This document shows, piece after piece, positions 14,559 through 19,563 of a stretch of DNA of 19,563 nucleotides. A program made the translations under genes and the position numbers. How positions within the stretch are numbered: the stretch's first letter is position 1; each line of letters starts with the position of its first letter. Location: positions 3,322,333-3,341,895 of the forward strand of contig NC_014387.1 in NCBI RefSeq assembly GCF_000145035.1. Reading direction: 5' to 3'. The notes beneath the pieces were generated by a model, which had not been told where the DNA came from, did no database searches, and was given only the letters and a program-made list of their open reading frames with translations. Origin of the DNA: Butyrivibrio proteoclasticus B316 (GTDB lineage: Bacteria; Bacillota; Clostridia; Lachnospirales; Lachnospiraceae).

Positions 14559-15908
14559 TTAAATAAATCTCCTGACAGAAATAATTGATCTGTAAGTTGC
14601 AGGTGAATACTTGATTCCTGTCTTCTGTGTGCTGGCGTGAACAATCTGTCCGCCTCCGATATAGATTCCTACATGTCCGCCGTAGTAAATAACATCACCC
14701 GGCTGAGCATCTGAATAGGATACCTCTCTTCCATATGATCCCTGTGCCCAGGATGTTCTTGGAACAGATACTCCAAAGGCCTTATAAACTGACTGAACAA
14801 ATCCGGAACAATCTGCACCATTCGTAAGACTTGTTCCTCCTGCCACATAAGGATTACCAACAAACTGGCAGGCATAACTGGCAACATTTGATCCGGACAA
14901 ACTTCCGGGGGACGAATAACTCTTGGAACTGCCTGAACCACTTCCGGATGAACCTGATCCACCCGATATCTGTCCGCTATCTCCGGAAGCCACATCAGTG
15001 TTACCTGTACCATTTCCTTCAGCCTCTGCTTTGGCAGCATCTTCTGCAGCCTTAGCTTCCTGAGTGGCCTTCTTGGCTTCATCTACTTCTTTCTGTTTGG
15101 CTTCAATCTGTTTCTGAAGGCTTGCAATTCCCGACTGTTGACTCTTGATCTGTGCAGTATAAACAGCAGCGTCCTGCTTAGCCTTAGCTATCTTTACCTC
15201 ATAATCAGCATAAGTAGCCTTGTACTGAGCAAGGAGTTCTTCCATATATTCCTGCTCCTGCTCAAGCTCATACTGAGAAGTCTCAAGTTCCGCCTTCTCA
15301 CCTTCAAGCTGCTCTCCATAAGCCTGCGCAGCCTCTTTTGCAGCAACATATTCTGCAAGCTTGATCCTATCATATTCATACAGATTCTCAACAAAGTTCA
15401 CTTTATTAAGAGCATCTGAATAACTTGTAGCTGTCAGTAGTATCTGTACATAGGACAAATTGCCCTTCTCATACATATACTTGACTCTCTGAACCATGGC
15501 GGCATAAAGAGTTTCCTCATGCTCCTTGGCTTCATCATATTCTTTCTGAGTCTTATCAATGAGTTCTTCCTTGTATGCAATGTCCTCTTTGATCATCTCT
15601 ATATCTGCCATCAAACCAACAAGCTCTGTGTTAGTCTCATCTATTGCTTCCTGAGTATCTTCCTTGGCCTCTGAATAATCACCAATCTTGCTATTGGCAC
15701 TATTTAGCTTGTTCTGGCTATCTTTGGACTGTTTCTCCAGATCCTTTTTTTGCTTCTCCAGGGCTTTCTCTTCCTGCTCAAGCTTCTTCTGATCCTGCTC
15801 GAGTTCCTCACTGGTTTTGGCATATACTGCCACCGGCTCCGCAATGGAAAAAGACATAACAAGAGCCAGAGCTATTATCTTAAAAAGAATTTTGTTCCTT
15901 TTTTTCAT
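14559..15908 (-). CDS. Secreted coiled-coil NlpC/P60 peptidoglycan hydrolase
   Basis: 449-residue exported cell-wall hydrolase, predicted to act as a peptidoglycan endopeptidase. It has a signal peptide (residues 1-30, KKRNK then a hydrophobic stretch ending AVYA). Residues 32-295 are a long Glu/Lys/Gln-rich coiled coil as in PcsB/SagA-type proteins. A Ser/Gly linker spans about 300-340, and an NlpC/P60 domain spans about 341-449. The catalytic triad is visible: C367 in ADCSGF, H412 in GGHVGIYIG and H424 in IVHAS. The coiled coil may keep the enzyme inactive until a partner binds, as known for PcsB with FtsEX; that link is inference. The start has AGGGGG about 7 nt upstream. Upstream is its own promoter. 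Confidence 0.93.
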   Translation of the reverse strand: MKKRNKILFKIIALALVMSFSIAEPVAVYAKTSEELEQDQKKLEQEEKALEKQKKDLEKQSKDSQNKLNSANSKIGDYSEAKEDTQEAIDETNTELVGLMADIEMIKEDIAYKEELIDKTQKEYDEAKEHEETLYAAMVQRVKYMYEKGNLSYVQILLTATSYSDALNKVNFVENLYEYDRIKLAEYVAAKEAAQAYGEQLEGEKAELETSQYELEQEQEYMEELLAQYKATYADYEVKIAKAKQDAAVYTAQIKSQQSGIASLQKQIEAKQKEVDEAKKATQEAKAAEDAAKAEAEGNGTGNTDVASGDSGQISGGSGSSGSGSGSSKSYSSPGSLSGSNVASYACQFVGNPYVAGGTSLTNGADCSGFVQSVYKAFGVSVPRTSWAQGSYGREVSYSDAQPGDVIYYGGHVGIYIGGGQIVHASTQKTGIKYSPATYRSIISVRRFI

Positions 15909-16005
15909 ACCTGTCCCCCTTGTCCTCGTTATGTTCTCGGCAGCCCCGCCAAAAAATCATATAAATACATGCAACAATACCCGTCGCCGATGCTACCCTA
16001 AATAT

Positions 16006-16034
16006 ATATTATGACATCATAATATGAGATGCAA
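16006..16034 (-). promoter_or_regulatory. Promoter of the NlpC/P60 gene, overlapping an inverted repeat
   Basis: Minus strand TTGCAT (16034-16029), 17-nt spacer, TAATAT (16011-16006). An inverted repeat with 9-bp arms (ATATTATGA, CA, TCATAATAT; 16006-16025) covers the -10 and most of the spacer, a typical place for a repressor. The leader is about 90 nt long. Confidence 0.6.
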
Positions 16035-16037
16035 TGC

Positions 16038-16063
16038 AAAAGAGCACCCCAATTGGGATGCCC
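16038..16063 (-). terminator. Rho-independent terminator of asnS
   Basis: On the minus strand GGGCATCCC pairs with GGGGTGCTC (two G-U pairs) around AATT, followed by TTTT. It begins 8 nt after the asnS stop codon. Confidence 0.75.
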
Positions 16064-16070
16064 TAAATAA

Positions 16071-17456
16071 TTAAAATTCACAGTTCTTGGGTGTTCTTGG
16101 ATAAGGTATTACGTCACGGATGTTCTCAACACCTGTTAAGTACATGATCAGACGCTCGAATCCCATACCAAATCCGCTGTGGATACAACCGCCGTATCTT
16201 CTGGTATCAAGATACCAGTCAATACCCTCTTTATCTACGCCCATCTCGTCCATTCTCTCAATGAGTTTGTCGAGATTCTCTTCTCTCTGGCTACCGCCCA
16301 TAAGCTCACCGGCCTGTGGAACGAGGAGGTCAACTGCAGCAACAGTCTTGTTGTCAGGGTTAACCTTCATGTAGTATGCCTTAATATCCTTAGGCCAGTC
16401 AGTTACAAATACTGGTCCGTTGAAATACTCAACAATATACTTCTCATGCTCTTTGGCAATGTCCTCACCGTAATCAGGCTCGAACTCCCACTTAACGTCT
16501 GCCTTCTTGAGGATGTCGATAACATCGTGATGGCTGATACGTGTAAACTTGGCATTTACGATATCATTGAGCTTATCCTTCAATCCCTTGGATACGAACT
16601 TGTCGCAGAAATCAATCTCCTCAGGACACTTGTCGCAAACATACTTAACAACGAACTTGAGCATTTCCTCTTCAACATCCATAAGACCCTGAAGATCACA
16701 GAAAGCCATCTCAGGCTCGATCATCCAGAACTCATTTGCATGAGTCTGTGTGTTGGAATTCTCTGTTCTGAAAGTAGGTCCAAAAGTATAAATATCACCA
16801 AATGCCATGGCAAAAGTCTCACCCTGAAGCTGTCCTGAACCTGTAATAAAGGACTGCTTGCCGAAGAGATCCTTGCTGAAATCAACCTTACCGTCTTCAG
16901 TCTTGGGAAGATCATTCATGTTGAAGGTTGTGATCTTGAACATCTGATCTGAGCCTTCACAGTCAGCTCCTGTAATAAGAGGTGTGTGGACATACAGATA
17001 TCCTCTATCCTGGAAGTAAGTATGTACTGCCATAGCTGCAACGCTTCTGATACGGAATACAGCGCTGAAGAGGTTTGTACGTGGACGAAGGTGTGCCACT
17101 GTACGAAGATACTCTCTTGTGTGACGCTTAGGCTGAATAGGATAGTTCTCTGGGCAATCGCCGAGAAGTTCAACTGCTGTAGCCTTAACTTCAAATGGCT
17201 GTTTATTATCAGGAGTAAGCACCAGTGTACCTGTTACCTTAACACTTGCGCCAACTCTTATCTTGGAGATGTCATCAAAATTATTAAGTTCCTGATCGTA
17301 AACGACCTGCAGATTTTCAAAAAATGAACCGTCGTTAACGTTAAGGAATCCAAACTGTGCCTGTGCGCGGTTAGTACGTACCCAAGCGCAGATGGTCACT
17401 TCTTTGGAAGCATATTCAGATGTGTTTCTGAACAGCTCTTTAATTTTAGTTCTCAT
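16071..17456 (-). CDS. asnS: Asparaginyl-tRNA synthetase
   Basis: Class IIb aminoacyl-tRNA synthetase charging tRNA-Asn. The 461 residues are full length. The N-terminal OB-fold anticodon-binding domain (about 1-110: VTICAWVRTNRAQAQFGFLNVNDGS) is followed by the class II core. Motif 2 is FRTENSNTQTHANEFWMIEPE and motif 3 is GFGMGFERLIMYLTGV near the C-terminus. The PYPRTPKNCEF ending distinguishes AsnRS from AspRS. AAGGAG lies 7-8 nt before the ATG. The gap to the upstream foldase gene is 67 nt and shows no T-box leader. A TTGACA directly after the foldase stop (17523-17518) could be part of a promoter, but the matching -10 is weak, so co-transcription with the foldase gene is also possible. 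Confidence 0.97.
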   Translation of the reverse strand: MRTKIKELFRNTSEYASKEVTICAWVRTNRAQAQFGFLNVNDGSFFENLQVVYDQELNNFDDISKIRVGASVKVTGTLVLTPDNKQPFEVKATAVELLGDCPENYPIQPKRHTREYLRTVAHLRPRTNLFSAVFRIRSVAAMAVHTYFQDRGYLYVHTPLITGADCEGSDQMFKITTFNMNDLPKTEDGKVDFSKDLFGKQSFITGSGQLQGETFAMAFGDIYTFGPTFRTENSNTQTHANEFWMIEPEMAFCDLQGLMDVEEEMLKFVVKYVCDKCPEEIDFCDKFVSKGLKDKLNDIVNAKFTRISHHDVIDILKKADVKWEFEPDYGEDIAKEHEKYIVEYFNGPVFVTDWPKDIKAYYMKVNPDNKTVAAVDLLVPQAGELMGGSQREENLDKLIERMDEMGVDKEGIDWYLDTRRYGGCIHSGFGMGFERLIMYLTGVENIRDVIPYPRTPKNCEF

Positions 17457-17523
17457 CTTTTTTCTCCTTAGTATTTATATTAGCCATAAAAAAGGCTCAT
17501 ACTTCTATATAATGATCTGTCAA

Positions 17524-18831
17524 TTACTCTGCAACTGTCTCTGTTGATGAGCTCTCAGAAGCTGCATCTGCGGATGCCTCTGCTGAAGAGCTTTCAGAAG
17601 CTGCATCTTCTGTTGCTGCTGTAGCAACTACATTTGCATTCTCAACGATGAAAGCAACTACCTTGTCAGCCATAAGTCCCTCTCTGTAGATCTCGAGATC
17701 AAGAGATTCCTTGTACTCCTCAAATGAGCTGAAAGAAGTTGTTGAAGCATTCTCATATGCATTCTTGAGATAAGCATCAATCTCCTCATCAGAAACTGTG
17801 ATGTTCTCCTCATCTGCAATTGCCTGGAACATAAGATACTGCTGAGCCATATCCTTGGAAATGTCGTTGAGATAGTCATCAACTGTTCCTACGAAGCCCT
17901 CTGCATTCATATAATTAGCTAAAAGAGAATCAGCTGTAAGCTGCTGTCCATAATAATATGAATACATAGTTGCCTGATAATCAAGCATCTGCTTCTGCTG
18001 CTTCATATATCTGTTGATAAGAGCCTGTGGAATATCACCAAATGCTGTAGAATCATATACAGTCTGAACTGCAGTATTCTCTACAGTTGAATCAAATTCA
18101 TTCTGAGCCTGATCCTCAAGTGTCTTTCTGGCATAATCTCTAAGTGTCGCAAGATCTGTAACACCATCATATCCAAGACCTGCTGCCCACTCATCTGACA
18201 TCTCTGTGTCAGGAGCCTGAATGCTGTTAACTGTTACAGTGAAAACAACATCCTTGCCTGCAAGGTTCTCTGCACCGTAATTCTCAGGGAATGTAAGGTT
18301 AAGATCTACTGTATCTCCAATATTAACTCCAACAAGTCCGCTCTCAAATCCCTCGATATAAGAATTAGATCCAATTGTAAGACTTGCGCCTTCTGCTGTA
18401 CCGCCATCAAAAGCTTCCTTGGTATCAGCATATTTACCAACGTAATCGATGTTTACTGTATCTCCGTCCTGAACGGCTCTGTCTGTAACATCTAACATAA
18501 GTGGCTTGGTTGACCAAAGGTTTGCAACGTAGTCCTCAACTTCTGCGTCTGTAACCTCGTCCTTGGCAACTTCAAAAGAGAGTTCCTTATACTGACCTAG
18601 TGTAACAATATCTGATGCTGTCACATCATTAAGTGTCTCTGTTTCAAGATTGTCAAAATCAATTGTAAGGGCCATACCTTCCGCAACAGATGTTTCTGTA
18701 GCAGCTGCATCTGCGCTGTTCTCAGTTGATGCTGCATTATCAGCATTCTCGCTTGCATTCTCTTTACCACAAGCTGTAAACATAGTGCACACCATTACTC
18801 CCGCCAGTAGCACTGATAGTTTTTTCTTCAT
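17524..18831 (-). CDS. Trigger-factor-like peptidyl-prolyl isomerase lipoprotein
   Basis: 435-residue predicted lipoprotein foldase. The signal peptide ends in a lipobox (FTAC, C21), followed by an Asn/Ala/Ser-rich linker. Residues about 70-200 resemble the FKBP-type PPIase domain of trigger factor (DGDTVNIDYVGK, EAFDGGTAEG, IGSNSYIEGFESGLVG, FPENYGAENLAGKDVVFTVTV). The rest is the helical trigger-factor C-terminal domain. The ribosome-binding N-terminal domain of trigger factor is absent, which fits a role outside the membrane. The protein ends in a Glu/Ala/Ser low-complexity tail (about 30 residues) with an internal repeat of AASESSS. AAGGAG lies 7 nt before the ATG. It probably folds exported proteins; databases often label such proteins tig. 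Confidence 0.9.
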   Translation of the reverse strand: MKKKLSVLLAGVMVCTMFTACGKENASENADNAASTENSADAAATETSVAEGMALTIDFDNLETETLNDVTASDIVTLGQYKELSFEVAKDEVTDAEVEDYVANLWSTKPLMLDVTDRAVQDGDTVNIDYVGKYADTKEAFDGGTAEGASLTIGSNSYIEGFESGLVGVNIGDTVDLNLTFPENYGAENLAGKDVVFTVTVNSIQAPDTEMSDEWAAGLGYDGVTDLATLRDYARKTLEDQAQNEFDSTVENTAVQTVYDSTAFGDIPQALINRYMKQQKQMLDYQATMYSYYYGQQLTADSLLANYMNAEGFVGTVDDYLNDISKDMAQQYLMFQAIADEENITVSDEEIDAYLKNAYENASTTSFSSFEEYKESLDLEIYREGLMADKVVAFIVENANVVATAATEDAASESSSAEASADAASESSSTETVAE

Positions 18832-18861
18832 AATACTTCTCCTTGAAAACTAAAAAAATAT

Positions 18862-18888
18862 ATATTGTTTCCATAGTAAAAACAATAT
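18862..18888. repeat. AT-rich hairpin in the leader of the foldase gene
   Basis: ATATTGTTT (18862-18870) and AAACAATAT (18880-18888) are perfect inverses around a 9-nt loop. T runs follow on both strands (TATTTTTTT on minus, TTTTT on plus). It could be an attenuator in front of the foldase gene or an ordinary weak terminator. Confidence 0.4.
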
Positions 18889-18931
18889 TTTTTATACTAG
18901 CACAGATTTTCTCTATATTAAAGTATTTTAT

Positions 18932-18960
18932 TTGCCTAACGTAACAAGAAATGCTACAAT
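18932..18960 (+). promoter_or_regulatory. Promoter of the 19038 gene
   Basis: TTGCCT (18932-18937), 17-nt spacer, TACAAT (18955-18960) preceded by TGC, which gives an extended -10. It is about 78 nt upstream of the start codon. Confidence 0.65.
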
Positions 18961-18972
18961 ATGTTCTGCGTA

Positions 18973-19001
18973 GGCTGAGATAAATAACTATTATTTCGGC
19001 C
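18973..19001 (+). promoter_or_regulatory. Leader hairpin of the 19038 gene
   Basis: GGCTGAGATAA (18973-18983) pairs with TTATTTCGGCC (18991-19001), with two G-U pairs and a 7-nt loop. It lies between promoter and start with no T tract. It may stabilise the mRNA or affect translation. Confidence 0.45.
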
Positions 19002-19037
19002 GGGTTACAAGATGTTTAGATATTGGAGGATTTAGTT

Positions 19038-19514
19038 TTGAGTACAGGAGCTATTGTCGCTATTGTCATTGCAGTTATTCTCGTGGCTGCAATTGTTGCA
19101 CTTTATTTCTTTGGAAAAAGAGCTCAGAAGAGGCAGGAAGAGCAGCAGGTACAGCTCGATGCCATGAAGCAGACTGTTACAATGCTGATCATTGATAAGA
19201 AGAGAATGAAGCTTAACGAGGCAGGCCTTCCACAGGCTGTTATCGATCAGACTCCCAAGCTTCTTCGCAGATCCAAGCTTCCTATCCTTAAGGTTAGAGT
19301 TGGTAACAGAGTAATGAGTCTTATCTGTGACGAGAAGATTTTTGATAACGTTCCTACCAAGAAGGAAGTTAAGGCTTCCGTAAGCGGTATTTACGTAACA
19401 GAGGTTAAGGGTCTTCACGGTAAGACAGCTGCCCCTGAGCAGAAAAAGAAGGGCTTCTTCAAGGAGCTTGTTGCTAAGGCACAGGAAAAAGCCGGAGCTA
19501 AGATGGTTAAATAA
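19038..19514 (+). CDS. Small single-span membrane protein of unknown function
   Basis: 158 residues. A hydrophobic segment (about residues 4-25, Ala/Ile/Val-rich) is followed by a basic FGKRAQKRQEEQQ stretch, which puts the rest in the cytoplasm. The middle part (KLLRRSKLPILKVRVGNRVMS and SLICDEKIFDNVPTKKEVKASVSGIYVTEV) looks like a compact beta-rich domain, and the C-terminus is Lys/Ala-rich. I do not recognise the family. The TTG at 19038 is chosen because GGAGG lies about 10 nt upstream; the TTG at 19023 would overlap that site. It is divergent from the foldase gene and followed by a terminator, so it is likely a single-gene unit. Confidence 0.85.
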   Translation: MSTGAIVAIVIAVILVAAIVALYFFGKRAQKRQEEQQVQLDAMKQTVTMLIIDKKRMKLNEAGLPQAVIDQTPKLLRRSKLPILKVRVGNRVMSLICDEKIFDNVPTKKEVKASVSGIYVTEVKGLHGKTAAPEQKKKGFFKELVAKAQEKAGAKMVK

Positions 19515-19537
19515 TTGCATTATATTTGCATAATAAA

Positions 19538-19563
19538 GCGGAGACAAGTTATCTTGTCTCCGC
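19538..19563 (+). terminator. Terminator hairpin at the window end
   Basis: GCGGAGACAAG and CTTGTCTCCGC are perfect inverses around TTAT, 23 nt after the stop codon. The expected T tract would lie beyond the window. Confidence 0.75.

Noticed and set aside
17457..17523. T-box leader in front of asnS
   Set aside because: The 67-nt gap is too short and has no T-box core sequence.

Overview
The window looks like a chromosomal stretch of a low-to-mid GC Gram-positive, most likely a Lachnospiraceae member such as Butyrivibrio or a relative. This rests on strong AGGAGG-type ribosome binding sites, some TTG starts, a SAM-I riboswitch in front of metK, a CD3324-family protein, an exported trigger-factor-like lipoprotein and a SagA-like coiled-coil NlpC/P60 hydrolase. 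The genus is inference; the clostridial character is well supported.

Layout. 1-2853 (+) is the 3' four-fifths of dnaE, ending at a bidirectional terminator shared with convergent metK (3064-4254, -), whose leader carries a SAM-I riboswitch with a terminator/antiterminator switch. 4824-5840 (+) is an unrecognised membrane-anchored protein. 5912-6817 (-) is a PlsC-like acyltransferase. From about 6869 to 12101 the window is accessory in character, all on the minus strand: an internally deleted relic of a BRO-N/phage antirepressor gene, a three-gene unit (degenerate hygromycin-kinase-like protein, CD3324-domain protein, intact APH-like kinase) of partly higher GC, a methyltransferase fused out of frame to the tail of a second methyltransferase, a Nudix hydrolase, and a 270-residue protein with a PD-(D/E)XK-like nuclease signature. 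From 14355 down to 12805 and from 14559 to 18831 the core resumes: guaA, a secreted NlpC/P60 hydrolase, asnS and an exported trigger-factor-like foldase. A small membrane-anchored protein (19038-19514, +) is divergent from the foldase and ends at a terminator at the window edge.

The most unusual structure is in the 703-bp gene-free stretch 12102-12804. Between 12136 and 12432 it holds an array of short inverted boxes, ACACT(C) then (R)AGTGT. In five consecutive units the two boxes start exactly 30 nt apart, the 25 nt between them differ in every unit, and successive units step by 63, 73, 52, 53 and 51 nt, close to whole helical turns. The array lies directly upstream of the nuclease-like gene, includes a plausible promoter for it, and has another plausible promoter behind it. 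It could be an operator array or a structured leader/small RNA; the sequence alone does not decide. The other half of the gap holds a perfect 15-bp hairpin and a cloverleaf-like nested inverted repeat that contains the guaA terminator.

The core genes serve DNA replication (dnaE), SAM synthesis (metK), GMP synthesis (guaA), Asn-tRNA charging (asnS) and envelope upkeep (NlpC/P60, foldase, acyltransferase). The accessory block shows several deletions and decayed genes, which suggests repeated gain and loss at this site.
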